Assembly (NCBI GenBank): GCA_028698765.1
Contig: JAQVVW010000002.1
Coordinates: 1 to 16,575, forward strand
From: Methanoculleus sp.
GTDB taxonomy: Archaea > Halobacteriota > Methanomicrobia > Methanomicrobiales > Methanoculleaceae
Length of the DNA stretch: 16,575 bases
Reading direction: 5' to 3'
Part shown: piece after piece, positions 6,160 through 14,509 of the stretch
Layout: each line of letters begins with the position of its first letter
Position numbering within the stretch: position 1 is the first letter of the stretch
The notes under the pieces: generated by a model
Told to the model about the DNA's origin: nothing
Database searches by the model: none
The model's input: only the letters and a program-made list of their open reading frames with translations
Made by a program: the position numbers and the translations under genes

Positions 6160-7994
6160 GCGGTCAGCCCGGGTTCCTCCCCATGACGATGGCGGAGGCG
6201 GAACGGCTCGGTATCGACCGGTTCGACATCATCCTCGTCTCCGGTGACGCCTACGTCGACCACCCCTCCTTCGGGACCGCGATCCTCGGCCGGGTCCTCC
6301 AGGACGCCGGTTACTCGGTCGGCGTCATCGCCCAGCCGGACTGGAGAAGCGACGCCGACTTCCGCCGCCTCGGCGAGCCCCGGCTCTTCTTCTCGGTCTC
6401 GGCCGGAAACGTCGACTCCCTGGTGAACGCCTTCACCCCGAACCTGAAGCGCCGGAGCTCGGACGCCTACTCGCCGGGGGGAAGACTCCTCCGGCCCGAC
6501 CGGGCGACCCTGGTCTACACCGACCGGGTCCATGCCCTCTTCCCGAAGACTCCGGTCGTCATCGGCGGGATCGAGGCGAGCCTCCGGCGATTCGCCCACT
6601 ACGACTACTGGTCCGATACGGTCCGGCAGGCCATCCTCGCCGACGCTCCCGCCGACCTCCTGGTCTTCGGGATGGGCGAGCACCAGGTGATCGCGATCGC
6701 GGACCGCCTCGCCGCCGGTGAGCCGGTCGGGTCACTCACCGATATCCCCGGCACCGCCTACCGGGTGGACCTGAAGACCTGGCGGGGCATGGACCCGGCC
6801 GGCTACGTCGTCCTCCCGGACTACGCCGAGGTGAAGAGCGACCGCTACGCCTATGCAAGAGCGTTCGCGCTCCATTATAACGAGCAGGACCCATTCCGGG
6901 GCCGGCCCGTGGCGCAGCCGCACCCGAAGACCGTCGTCATCCAGAACCCGCCGGCGATGCCGCTCTCAGGAGTTGAGCTCGACCGGGTCTACGAACTCCC
7001 CTACACGCGGAGGGCGCACCCCTCCTACACCGAGCCCGTCCCGGCTCTCGAGCCGGTCAGGTTCTCGGTCGTCAGCCACCGGGGGTGCTTCGGGGCCTGC
7101 TCGTTCTGCGCCCTCACCCACCACCAGGGGCGGATCATCCAGAGCCGGAGCGTGGACTCGATCGTCCGGGAGGTGGAGCGGATGGCGAAGATGCCGGAGT
7201 TTTCGGGCGTCGTCCAGGACGTCGGCGGACCGACGGCGAACATGTACGGGATGCACTGCGGCCGGTGGGAGACCGCCGGCACCTGCCCCGACCGCCGCTG
7301 CATCGACTGCCCCACGCTCGACCGCAGCCACACTGAGCAGCTCCGGCTGCTCGAACGCCTCTGCGAGATCCCGGGGGTGAAGCACGTCTTCATCGCTTCG
7401 GGCATCCGCTATGACTTAATCGGTCCCGAGGACCCCGACTACCTTGCCGCGGTCTCTGCCCACCACGTCTCCGGCCACCTCAAGGTCGCTCCCGAGCACG
7501 TCGCAGAGCGTGTCTGTGCCCGCATGGGAAAACCCCCCCGCGAGACCTTTGATAGGTTCAGGGAGCAGTTCGAGGCCCTCGAGAAGGGCAAGAAGAAGCG
7601 GCAGTACCTCGTCCCCTACTTCATGTCCGGCCATCCCGGGTGCCGGATGGAGGATATGGTCGAACTTGCCGAGTACGTCCGGGATACCGGGCTCTACACC
7701 GAGCAGGTCCAGGACTTCACCCCGACGCCGATGAGCATATCGACGACGATCTACCACACGGGGCTCGACCCCTTCACCCTTGAGGAGGTCTACGTCCCGA
7801 AGGGGCGGGAGAAACGGGTCCAGCGGGCCCTCATGCACTACCGGGACCCGGAGAACTACGCGCTCGTCTGCGAGGGGCTCCGGGCGGCCGGGAGAGAGGA
7901 CCTCATCGGGAACGCGTGGCGGTGCCTCGTCCCGGCCCGCCCCGGGGGCGGCAGGCTTACCCGTTCAGGATCGAGCCGGCGACAAACCCGGTAG
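6156..7994 (+). CDS. YgiQ family (UPF0313) radical SAM protein
   Basis: This is a 612-residue radical SAM enzyme of the YgiQ family. The N-terminal part (about 1-290) has the family's DIILVSGDAYVDHPSFG and VIGGIEASLRRFAHYDYWSD motifs. The radical SAM core starts with C311-x3-C315-x2-C318 (GCFGACSFC), which binds the 4Fe-4S cluster that cleaves S-adenosylmethionine. A second Cys group, C368, C377, C382 and C385, follows GGPTANMYG; E. coli YgiQ has a similar pattern, so this is a family trait. The reaction is unknown. The ATG overlaps the PPC stop codon by 4 bases, which suggests translational coupling. The 3' end overlaps the convergent small gene at 7957-8184 by 38 bases. Confidence 0.95.
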   Translation: MSGQPGFLPMTMAEAERLGIDRFDIILVSGDAYVDHPSFGTAILGRVLQDAGYSVGVIAQPDWRSDADFRRLGEPRLFFSVSAGNVDSLVNAFTPNLKRRSSDAYSPGGRLLRPDRATLVYTDRVHALFPKTPVVIGGIEASLRRFAHYDYWSDTVRQAILADAPADLLVFGMGEHQVIAIADRLAAGEPVGSLTDIPGTAYRVDLKTWRGMDPAGYVVLPDYAEVKSDRYAYARAFALHYNEQDPFRGRPVAQPHPKTVVIQNPPAMPLSGVELDRVYELPYTRRAHPSYTEPVPALEPVRFSVVSHRGCFGACSFCALTHHQGRIIQSRSVDSIVREVERMAKMPEFSGVVQDVGGPTANMYGMHCGRWETAGTCPDRRCIDCPTLDRSHTEQLRLLERLCEIPGVKHVFIASGIRYDLIGPEDPDYLAAVSAHHVSGHLKVAPEHVAERVCARMGKPPRETFDRFREQFEALEKGKKKRQYLVPYFMSGHPGCRMEDMVELAEYVRDTGLYTEQVQDFTPTPMSISTTIYHTGLDPFTLEEVYVPKGREKRVQRALMHYRDPENYALVCEGLRAAGREDLIGNAWRCLVPARPGGGRLTRSGSSRRQTR

Positions 7995-8184
7995 CCACCG
8001 CGAGGGGCCTGAACGGTATCCGGGGGATCACGAGCGTCGCCACCGCGAGGGTGGCCGCGAAGTTGGCCGTCGTTCCCGGGGTGACGACGGCATCGAGCGT
8101 CCGCATCGTCGAGGAGCGCCATCCGTCGGGAAGGGGCGGCGGAGAGAGTGCGAACCTCTCCTTCACGTCGCTCACCGTCTTCAT
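7957..8184 (-). CDS. Small putative membrane protein, 75 residues
   Basis: I do not recognise this gene. It has the codon preference of its neighbours (CTC, GTC, ATC, CGG) and a plausible protein: a charged N-terminal third (MKTVSDVKERF), a middle segment, and two hydrophobic stretches (ANFAATLAVATLVI and PLAVATGFVAGSIL) split by PRIPFR. This would give one or two membrane passes. The ATG at 8184 is preferred because the protein reads normally from there; an ATG at 8235 would add 17 residues. No strong ribosome binding site decides it. It ends inside the 3' end of the YgiQ-like gene on the other strand. Confidence 0.6.
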   Translation of the reverse strand: MKTVSDVKERFALSPPPLPDGWRSSTMRTLDAVVTPGTTANFAATLAVATLVIPRIPFRPLAVATGFVAGSILNG

Positions 8185-8243
8185 AGTCGTCGACCGCCAC
8201 TCACCGACTTCCGATACACGCCGTCTGCAGATCATAATCACTG

Positions 8244-8456
8244 GTGTGGCACGGAGATCACTTATGGTTATGGCTGGCGGGCCGGAACCCGGCGCATGCG
8301 GTTACGGTGGCAGAAGGGGCAGAGGGCCTCGAGCCTTCCCGGCACGTGAGAGCCGCCGGAGACCGCATCCTCACGAGGTCGAAGCGCGTCGACCCGGCGG
8401 TGAGGGGGATGTTCCGGCGCACCGGCGAGAAGAATACGGAGCGTCTACCCAACTAA
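8244..8456 (+). CDS. Doubtful small ORF, up to 70 residues
   Basis: A plus-strand frame from GTG 8244 to TAA 8454-8456 has a high G+C third position in its second half (GLEPSRHVRAAGDRI and onward), as real genes here do. The minus strand is also open over the same bases. There is no clear start or ribosome binding site, and later GTG starts are possible. Its stop overlaps the stop of the gene at 8453-8758. If it is not a gene, the stretch 8185-8452 holds nothing else that I recognise, and I could not fold a tRNA from it. Confidence 0.3.
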   Translation: MWHGDHLWLWLAGRNPAHAVTVAEGAEGLEPSRHVRAAGDRILTRSKRVDPAVRGMFRRTGEKNTERLPN

Positions 8457-8758
8457 AGCCCCCGGGATGGCGCACCCTCCTCAAGCATCCTGTTCACGAG
8501 ATCCTTTCCCGAGTCCATTGCCCCCATCAGGCGTTCAACGTACTCGCCTCCCACCTCAAGATACCCGAGCACGTCACGGACGAGCGAGAGCAGGTCGTCG
8601 GCGACCTGCAGCAGCCATTCGACAAAACCCCACATCGACTCGGCCGTCCCGAGCACGGCCTCCGGCGCGTCGCGGTCGGGCAGCGAGACGTTGATCACCT
8701 CCGTGCCCGCGAACCCTGCGACGGCAATGAGAAGCAGAACCAAAATGATCGGTCTCAT
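8453..8758 (-). CDS. Small exported helical protein, 101 residues
   Basis: The family is not recognised. The ATG at 8758 follows a GGGTGG-type ribosome binding site and begins a clear signal peptide or N-terminal anchor (MRPIILVLLLIAVAGFAG). The mature part is short and mostly helical, acidic and amphipathic (FVEWLLQVADDLLSLVRDVLGYL, split by few breaks), then LMGAMDSGKDLVNRMLEE. No lipoprotein Cys is present. The layout resembles small secreted helical proteins, but I cannot assign a role. The gene diverges from the AIM24-like gene across a gap of about 200 bases, where a TTTATCA element (around 8815-8822) could be its TATA box. Confidence 0.7.
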   Translation of the reverse strand: MRPIILVLLLIAVAGFAGTEVINVSLPDRDAPEAVLGTAESMWGFVEWLLQVADDLLSLVRDVLGYLEVGGEYVERLMGAMDSGKDLVNRMLEEGAPSRGL

Positions 8759-8961
8759 ACCGCCACCCTGCCGGCCGGGACGGTACCGGGGCGTATGCCC
8801 GGGGCAAGGGGGATGATAAACGATCCATTCTCCATACAAATCGTTACGGCATCAACCCCAATTAAGGCCACCGCTCCGGAGGGGGTTTTGGAAACACAAC
8901 CGCCGGCCCGGAGAAAACAGAGAGAAAAGACCTATTGCCCAAAAATGAAAGAAGTTCCGGT

Positions 8962-9654
8962 ATGCAGTACGAGATCACCGGAGACAACCTGCAGATCGTG
9001 ACCCTGCGCCTCGCCCCCGGCGAGAGCATCTGCGCCGAGGCCGGCGCCATGGTCAACATGAGCGGGAACATGCAGATGACGACGAACATGAAGGGCGGGC
9101 TCTTCAAGGGATTGAAACGGATGGTGACCGGCGAAGGCCTCTTCATGACCGAGTTCACCCCGGCCGGAAAGGACGGGTTCGTCTCGTTTGCCGGGAACGT
9201 CCCGGGCAAGATCTTCACGCTCGACCTTGCAGGACGTGAGTTCATCGCCCAGAAAGACGCCTTCCTCTGCTCCGAACAGGGTATCGACCTCGATATTGCG
9301 TTCACGAAGCGCCTCCGCTCGGGTGCCTTCGGCGGCGAGGGGTTCATCCTCCAGCGGCTCTCCGGGACGGGGAAAGCGTTCCTCCACTGCTGCGGCGACA
9401 TCATGGAGATGACGCTTGCGCCCGGCGAGGTCGTCAAGGTGGAGACCGGGCTCGTCGTCGGGTTCGAGAGCACCGTCGACTACAGCATCGCGCTCGCCGG
9501 CGGTGTGAAGACCGTCTTCTTCGGCGGCGAAGGGCTCTTCCTGACCACGTTGACCGGCCCGGGCCGGGTCATCGTGCAGTCGATGGATGTCGCAAAACTC
9601 GCCTCCTCCCTGATACCCTACCTCCCCACCCAGAGCAGTTCATCGGGACGGTAA
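8962..9654 (+). CDS. AIM24 / DUF124 family protein (TIGR00266 type)
   Basis: This 230-residue protein starts MQYEITGDNLQIVTLRLAPGE and continues CAEAGAMVNMSGN, the usual start of the TIGR00266/DUF124 family. Its middle and end show the repeated beta pattern of the family, with GGEGFILQRLSGTGKAFLH and GGEGLFLTTLTGPGRV. The ATG at 8962 is chosen because family members start there. A TTG at 8935 would add nine residues, and neither start has a strong ribosome binding site, so a leaderless message is possible. The molecular role in archaea is unknown; the yeast relative Aim24 is mitochondrial. The next gene follows 31 bases downstream on the same strand. Confidence 0.92.
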   Translation: MQYEITGDNLQIVTLRLAPGESICAEAGAMVNMSGNMQMTTNMKGGLFKGLKRMVTGEGLFMTEFTPAGKDGFVSFAGNVPGKIFTLDLAGREFIAQKDAFLCSEQGIDLDIAFTKRLRSGAFGGEGFILQRLSGTGKAFLHCCGDIMEMTLAPGEVVKVETGLVVGFESTVDYSIALAGGVKTVFFGGEGLFLTTLTGPGRVIVQSMDVAKLASSLIPYLPTQSSSSGR

Positions 9655-9685
9655 CCTGATAGTCCAGGGAGCTCAAATTTACGGC

Positions 9686-10729
9686 ATGAACCTCACGACG
9701 GCCACCATGGTGGTGCACGGCCCCGAGGCCTTCGATGCCGGCGATACCGGGCACCTGATCGCCCTCCTCGCGCCCCGGCGGGTGCTCGTCGCCGGGGTGA
9801 TGGCCCGGACTGCCGCCGAGGAGTCGGGGCTTCCGGTGACCTGCACGGACGAGCGGCCGAGCGTGGTCCTCACCGCCCTCTCTGGGCGGGCCTTTTTGGT
9901 CAACCGGGGAAAGACCCCGGAATCGGGGAGGATATTCGGTGAACTCGTTGCCGGGAGGCTCGAAGGGCTCGTCCACGTGGAGTGCTCAAGCCGCACCATC
10001 TACCGCTGGGACGGCGGCGACGAGGGCCTTGCACGCGAGATCGCGACCCTGACCGGGTATGCCCTCGTCCGCCGTGAGAGCGCTCGCGCCCGGGCGCCGG
10101 GCACCCGGGAGGTCCGCGGCTGCCTCCCCGGCGAGGCGGTCTTCGTGAACGGGATCGTCATCGGGACCGCGACGGCGGAGACGGTCGTCCTCGCGACCGA
10201 GGGCGGAATCCTCCGTCCCGTCTCCGGCCTCGACCCCAAACCCCACGGGCTCGAGAAGCTCCACCGTGCGGGCCTCCCTGACCTCGATGCGGCATGGTGC
10301 AAGAGCGGGCCGGTGCGGCGGGTCCCGCCCCGGCAGGGCGGGCGCGCCTCCCGCGGGGGCAGGGTCGCGGTCATCGACCACTGCGGCCACACCCTCTACC
10401 GTGAGATCGGGAAGGGGGTCTGCGGCGTCCTCGCCGTCGGCGACGACACCACCGCCGTCTGCGGCCACATATGCTCCCACGCGGGCATCCCCGTCTTCGG
10501 GGTGATCGACGGGGACGCCGACGCCATCGTGGAGCCCGGGTATGCCCCCGGGTCGGTGGTGGTCGAGGTGATCGACGGGCGGGACGACGACCTCGGCCGG
10601 GAGGTTGCAGCGACGCGGGACCTCCAGGCGGAGACCTGGGATGAGTGGGTGGAAGAGACGCTCCGCACCCTTGCGGGGAGGGTGCGGGTTGTCGTCGACC
10701 GCCGGGGAGAAGAGGATGCAGTGCGCTGA
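9686..10729 (+). CDS. DUF2117 domain protein
   Basis: This 347-residue protein belongs to the DUF2117 family, which I know from methanogens; no function has been established. The start MNLTTATMVVHGPEAFDAG is characteristic, and a GGGAGCTC element upstream can serve as ribosome binding site. The C-terminal half holds notable residues: H232-C233-G-H235 in VIDHCGHT, C259-G-H261-I-C263-S-H265, and an acidic loop IDGDAD at 274-279 followed by a Gly/Asp-rich stretch. These could form a metal site (inference). The last 14 bases overlap nre, which suggests translational coupling and a shared role, possibly in DNA repair. Confidence 0.85.
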   Translation: MNLTTATMVVHGPEAFDAGDTGHLIALLAPRRVLVAGVMARTAAEESGLPVTCTDERPSVVLTALSGRAFLVNRGKTPESGRIFGELVAGRLEGLVHVECSSRTIYRWDGGDEGLAREIATLTGYALVRRESARARAPGTREVRGCLPGEAVFVNGIVIGTATAETVVLATEGGILRPVSGLDPKPHGLEKLHRAGLPDLDAAWCKSGPVRRVPPRQGGRASRGGRVAVIDHCGHTLYREIGKGVCGVLAVGDDTTAVCGHICSHAGIPVFGVIDGDADAIVEPGYAPGSVVVEVIDGRDDDLGREVAATRDLQAETWDEWVEETLRTLAGRVRVVVDRRGEEDAVR

Positions 10730-11864
10730 GTGTAAGGGGAGGGGGCTCTGCGGGCTCGAACGCTGCCCGATCATGAGCCGGTTCTATGCGAGGCTCCCGG
10801 TCAAACCGAGCGACCACTACCAGGGGTCCGCCCCGTCGGTCTTCGTCGGGAGTTACGGCTACCCGAAGGTCGCGGGAGGTCCGTTGATGATCGACGATGC
10901 CGACCACCCGCCGGACTGGGTCGCCCGGGGCCTCGGGATCGATGATATCGTGGGGCTCCGGGCCCGGACGATCCGCGGCGCCGGCGAGGCAAAGGACCTC
11001 TCCGGGAGCATCCAGGAGATCGCGCTCTCGAGCAGCCCGCTCGATGTCGAGGTCCGGTTTGTGAAGCCGGTCTCCTTCGACCTCCGGTTCGACGGGACGA
11101 TCGCCCCCGTCGGGCTCACTGGCGCCATCCGGAAGATGAACGTCCTCGAGAACGCCCGGGTGGACAGGGCGGTCGACCGGGCGACCTCCGATACTGACCT
11201 CTCCGCCACCGATGCCTGCGAGGTCCTCAACGCCTCAGGCACCGATGTCTACCGGATCACCCAGCTCCTGACCGCCGGGCTCCTCGGGAGCGAGAAGAAG
11301 CGGCATGTCGTCCCCACCCGGTGGGCGATCACGGCGGTCGATGACACGGTCTCAAAACAGTTCAAGAAGAAGATCGCCCGCTACCCCCCGCTCTCCGGGA
11401 TAGAGGTCTTCTCTGCCTCGCTGTATGGGAACCATATCGTCTGCCTCCTGGTCCCCGGGGACTGGAAGTACGAGATGATCGAGGTCTGGGGGAAGCAGTC
11501 GCTCTGGGGCGGCGGAAACGAGTCGATCATCGCGGACGGCGAAGGCGCGACGAAGTCCGGCTACTCGCCGATAGCAGGGGCCTACTACTCGGCACGTCTC
11601 GCGGTCACGGAGTACCTGGAGAGCGTGCGGCGGTCGGCGCGGGTGCTCGTGCTCCGAAACGTCACGAGCGAGTACTGGGCGCCGCTCGGCACCTGGGTGG
11701 TCCGGGAGGCGACGCGAAACGCCATGAAGGGTCCAAAGACCGTCTGCGCGGACCTCAACGAGGGGGTTGACCTGGCCTCCCGTCTCATCGGGTTTACGCA
11801 CTGGCGCCCCCACAGCCGGCTCATCCCGGAACTCACGACGCAGAGGACGCTTTTTGACTTTTAA
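10716..11864 (+). CDS. nre: Archaeal Nre DNA repair protein with C-terminal PCNA-binding motif
   Basis: This 382-residue protein matches the archaeal Nre family. The N-terminus has a likely zinc site, C3-x2-C6-x5-C12-x4-C17. The centre holds family sequences ([55 protein letters not shown]). The last seven residues, QRTLFDF, are a PIP-box for binding the PCNA sliding clamp. In Haloferax, NreA interacts with PCNA and acts in nucleotide-excision-linked repair of cross-links. The ATG at 10716 follows GGGGAGAAGAGG and lies inside the end of the DUF2117 gene. The stop is nested with the DNA ligase stop on the other strand. NreA versus NreB cannot be decided from sequence alone. Confidence 0.93.
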   Translation: MQCAECKGRGLCGLERCPIMSRFYARLPVKPSDHYQGSAPSVFVGSYGYPKVAGGPLMIDDADHPPDWVARGLGIDDIVGLRARTIRGAGEAKDLSGSIQEIALSSSPLDVEVRFVKPVSFDLRFDGTIAPVGLTGAIRKMNVLENARVDRAVDRATSDTDLSATDACEVLNASGTDVYRITQLLTAGLLGSEKKRHVVPTRWAITAVDDTVSKQFKKKIARYPPLSGIEVFSASLYGNHIVCLLVPGDWKYEMIEVWGKQSLWGGGNESIIADGEGATKSGYSPIAGAYYSARLAVTEYLESVRRSARVLVLRNVTSEYWAPLGTWVVREATRNAMKGPKTVCADLNEGVDLASRLIGFTHWRPHSRLIPELTTQRTLFDF

Positions 11865-13507
11865 AGCGAATTTTGCCCATTCTTCTGCAGACGGTAGCGC
11901 TCGATGAGGGAGTCGAGCGTCTCGGCCTCGTCGACGCTCTTGTCCTCGCGCACCCGGACGAACCGCGGGAACCGGAGCGCGTAGCCGCTCTCGTAGTTCG
12001 GGCTCGTCTGGATCTCGGAGTAGCCCACCTCGAAGACCACCGCCGGTTCGAGCGTCACCTCTTTCCCTGAACGGGCGATCACGCTCTCCTTCAAGAGGGC
12101 ATAGACCTCGGCCAGCGTCTCGTCGTTGATCCCGGTCGCCACCTTTCCTACGGTGAGGAGCCGGCCCTGGTCCTGGACCGCGAGGAGGAACGACCCGAAC
12201 ATACCGGCCCTCCTCCCTTCGCCCCATTCGGCCCCGACGACCGCGAGGTCGAGGGTCTCGACCCCGGGCTTCACCTTCACCCAGAGGCGGCCCCGGACGC
12301 CCGGGGTGTAGGGTGAGTCGAGGACCTTCACCATCATGCCCTCGTGGCCGAGGTCGAGCGCCTCGGTGTAGATCGCCTCCGCCCGGGCGACGTCGCCAGC
12401 CAGGAACTGCGGCGCCACATGGTCACTGAGAACCTCCTCAAGGATCTTCCGCCGCTCGGCGAGGGTCCGGTCCATCAGGGTCTCGCCGTCCAGGTAGAGG
12501 ATGTCGAAGACCCGCGGGACGAGCTCGATCTGCTCCATCATCGAGTCCACCTCGTGCTTCCGCCGGAACCGCCGGATGACGTACTGGAACGGCATGGGTC
12601 TCCCGTCCCGGACGGCGACCGCCTCCCCGTCCAGGATGACGTCGTGGTCGGTCGCTTCTGCAAGGTGCTTCACGATGTCGGGGAGGCTCCCGGTGACCTC
12701 CTCCAGTCTTCGCGAGTAGATCCGGCAGTCGCCCCCTACCTTATGGAACTGGAACCTGCTCCCGTCGTACTTGTACTCGACCGCCACCTCGCCGTGATCT
12801 TCAAGCTGCGTGGCGATCGTCCCCGCCTGGGCGAGCATCATCTTCACGGGCCGGAAGGGCCTGATGGTCACGCGGGAGAGCGCGTCCGGGTCCTTCCGGG
12901 CGAGGAGGGCTACCTCGCCGAGATCGTTCATCGCCTGGTGGGCATGCTCGATCAGGCGGACGTCGACCTCGAACGCCTTCGCAACAGCGTCGCGGACACT
13001 CCCCTCGCCCATGCCGATCCGGAGTTCTTCGAGCATCAGCCGCGCGAGATACCGCCCTTCCAGCGGGCGGGCGTTGCCGAAGAGCCGTTGCGCAATCCGG
13101 AGTTTCTCCCGCTGCGACCGCTGCCCCCCGGCGGCCGCTATCCGCTCGAACTCCCGGTAGACATCGACGAGGTCGAGTTCCTGGAGGAAGAACGACGTCT
13201 GCTCCTTCCTTGCGAGGAGTCCCTCGACGGCCAGGCCCGCGTCGCCGGTGGCGTTGATGGCCTCGCGGATCGTCTCTCGCTTCGTGCCGACGACGTAGGC
13301 CACGGCATCGTAGAGGAGGTTCGGGCCCACACCGAGTTTGTTCGTGCTCCAGTCGGGGAAGACCCTCCCCATGATGAACCGGACGAAGACCGGGAGTTCC
13401 TCGTCGTCGAGCCCGGGCAGGACGGCGGCGACCTGCTCGATCATCTCGAGCCTTCCTGAGATCCCCTCCAGTTGCTCGCAGATGCGGGCGAACTCCAGAA
13501 ATTGCAT
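11861..13507 (-). CDS. lig: ATP-dependent DNA ligase (archaeal type)
   Basis: This replicative and repair DNA ligase of 548 residues seals nicks with ATP, and its length is normal for archaea. The N-terminal DNA-binding region covers about 1-210. The adenylation domain has motif I with the AMP-binding Lys K246 in EYKYDG, motif III-like [11 protein letters not shown], motif IV EGMMVK and motif V LWVKVKP. The OB-fold region ends with [10 protein letters not shown] see no PIP-box at the very end. The ATG at 13507 is chosen because the family starts [11 protein letters not shown] and GGGAG lies 7 bases upstream; TTG 13546 and ATG 13513 are alternatives. It converges on nre, and the stop codons overlap in TTAA. 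Confidence 0.95.
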   Translation of the reverse strand: MQFLEFARICEQLEGISGRLEMIEQVAAVLPGLDDEELPVFVRFIMGRVFPDWSTNKLGVGPNLLYDAVAYVVGTKRETIREAINATGDAGLAVEGLLARKEQTSFFLQELDLVDVYREFERIAAAGGQRSQREKLRIAQRLFGNARPLEGRYLARLMLEELRIGMGEGSVRDAVAKAFEVDVRLIEHAHQAMNDLGEVALLARKDPDALSRVTIRPFRPVKMMLAQAGTIATQLEDHGEVAVEYKYDGSRFQFHKVGGDCRIYSRRLEEVTGSLPDIVKHLAEATDHDVILDGEAVAVRDGRPMPFQYVIRRFRRKHEVDSMMEQIELVPRVFDILYLDGETLMDRTLAERRKILEEVLSDHVAPQFLAGDVARAEAIYTEALDLGHEGMMVKVLDSPYTPGVRGRLWVKVKPGVETLDLAVVGAEWGEGRRAGMFGSFLLAVQDQGRLLTVGKVATGINDETLAEVYALLKESVIARSGKEVTLEPAVVFEVGYSEIQTSPNYESGYALRFPRFVRVREDKSVDEAETLDSLIERYRLQKNGQNSL

Positions 13508-13609
13508 ACCCATTCTCCCAGAGTATTTCCCGGCCAGAAGAATCAACCTTCTTGTTCGTCACGGCCGGACGGCCGGGGTTGATGTGGGAGGAGCGCCAAC
13601 CTCTCTCGC

Positions 13610-13843
13610 ATGAACCAGGACGAAGAGATGAGAGAGATGCTCCGTGACCTCCTCTGGCTCAACGCCGTGATAGCCACCGAGCTCATCCAGATCACCGAGA
13701 ACACCTCGCAGATCCTCAGGAAGGCGCCCCCGCCGGAGGCCTGCATCGCCGAACACGCGGCCCTGCGGGCGACGGCGCTTGAGATCGCCGACCGCTACAA
13801 GCCCGGCACGATGCTCCGGCAGCACGTCGCGAAGCACCAGTAA
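13610..13843 (+). CDS. Small hypothetical protein, 77 residues
   Basis: I do not recognise this small soluble protein. It is mostly helical and starts with an acidic segment (MNQDEEMREMLRDLLWLNAVIA), followed by ELIQITENTSQIL and a Pro-rich turn (KAPPPEA). A basic helix, ALEIADRYKPG, and an end with MLRQHVAKHQ complete it. There is one Cys. The first 35 residues could form a coiled coil or helical hairpin. Codon use is native. GGGAGGAG lies about 17 bases before the ATG, which is far for a ribosome binding site. It diverges from the DNA ligase gene across about 100 bases. Confidence 0.65.
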   Translation: MNQDEEMREMLRDLLWLNAVIATELIQITENTSQILRKAPPPEACIAEHAALRATALEIADRYKPGTMLRQHVAKHQ

Positions 13844-13864
13844 AAGTGGGCGGGAGAGCCGCCG

Positions 13865-14353
13865 TCAGGGCCCGGCGACAACAAGCCCCGCGTCCCTGAC
13901 GACGAGATCCGTCTCCCTGATCACCTCTCCGGTCAGGTTGATGGGGGTGGTTGTCCCGTTCGCCGGGTCGATGGTGCTCGCCGTCGCGCCGGAAGAACCG
14001 TTGCCGGGGGTGGTGAAGGCGTAGCCGTCCGGGAGGACGACCTCGACGGTGTAGTTCCCCGGGAGGACGCCGCTGAAGAGGTAAAGCCCTTCACAGGCGT
14101 GAGAGAAGGTCTCCGCCGTTGCGATCCTCTCTCCCGCGGCGCCCTTGAGGTGGACGACGACGCCGCTCATACCCCACTCGCCGGCCCCCTGCACGCTGTC
14201 TCCATCGGTATCAAGAAAGACCGTTCCCCCGATCGTGCCGGCGGTCTTCTCTTCTCCTGCACTCAATACCGGCTCCGTTGGGATTGCCGCGGTTGCGAAC
14301 GAAGAAAGGACGAACGCTGCTATGATGATTCCTAGAACGCTGATATATCTCAT
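13865..14353 (-). CDS. Small secreted SdrD_B-like protein, 162 residues
   Basis: The ATG at 14353 has an excellent ribosome binding site (GAGGTGA, 6 bases away) and begins a signal peptide (MRYISVLGIIIAAFVLSSFATAA). The mature part is one SdrD_B/Cna-B-like beta module: GGTVFLDTDGD (D48, D50, D52, a likely calcium loop), GVVVHLKGAAGERIATAET, LPGNYTVEVVLPDGYAF, and an end with VVRDAGLVVAGP. No sortase motif, lipobox or membrane anchor is present, so the protein is probably free or bound through another partner. The module resembles the second SdrD_B module of the neighbouring large protein, including the VVRDAGL end. A structured leader and AT-rich promoter lie upstream. Confidence 0.85.
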   Translation of the reverse strand: MRYISVLGIIIAAFVLSSFATAAIPTEPVLSAGEEKTAGTIGGTVFLDTDGDSVQGAGEWGMSGVVVHLKGAAGERIATAETFSHACEGLYLFSGVLPGNYTVEVVLPDGYAFTTPGNGSSGATASTIDPANGTTTPINLTGEVIRETDLVVRDAGLVVAGP

Positions 14354-14358
14354 ATGAT

Positions 14359-14365
14359 TCACCTC
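14359..14365 (-). promoter_or_regulatory. Strong Shine-Dalgarno site GAGGTGA
   Basis: Read on the minus strand, GAGGTGA is followed by ATCAT and then the ATG at 14353. It matches the archaeal 16S rRNA tail well and fixes the start of the small SdrD_B-like gene. Confidence 0.8.
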
Positions 14366-14415
14366 GCTTCCCGGGCGCCTGGTCGGGCTCTCCCGGGCAG
14401 ATAACCCCGATGGAG

Positions 14416-14483
14416 AGGGCAACGCCCCGACTGCATCATGTTCCGGCAGGCCGGGGGCCGGGATTTTTCTGGCCCGTTGCCTT
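14416..14483 (-). other. Structured region in the probable leader of the small SdrD_B gene
   Basis: Bases 14416-14424 (AGGGCAACG) can pair with 14475-14483 (CGTTGCCTT). Inside, 14455-14463 (GGGCCGGGA) can pair with 14467-14475 (TTCTGGCCC) around TTT. Both stems contain G-U pairs on the plus-strand RNA, and base 14475 is claimed by both. On the minus strand, where the transcript lies, the G-U pairs become C-A mismatches, leaving shorter GC-rich stems. The region sits between the AT-rich promoter and the ribosome binding site. It could be a leader RNA or a DNA dyad. I do not recognise a known riboswitch. Confidence 0.4.
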
Positions 14484-14509
14484 CCCGGGGTTCAGACTCG
14501 GGATCATGC

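Noticed and set aside
8244..8400. Possible tRNA gene
   Set aside because: The plus-strand reading contains GLEPS, a string I associate with mis-translated tRNA genes, but I found no T-arm consensus with matching acceptor and anticodon stems.
8935..8961. TTG start for the AIM24-like gene
   Set aside because: The family starts at MQYEI, which is ATG 8962. The extra nine residues are not supported, although the case is not closed.
12344..13459. Plus-strand open frame of 371 codons
   Set aside because: It is antisense to the DNA ligase gene, whose frame has all nucleotidyltransferase motifs.
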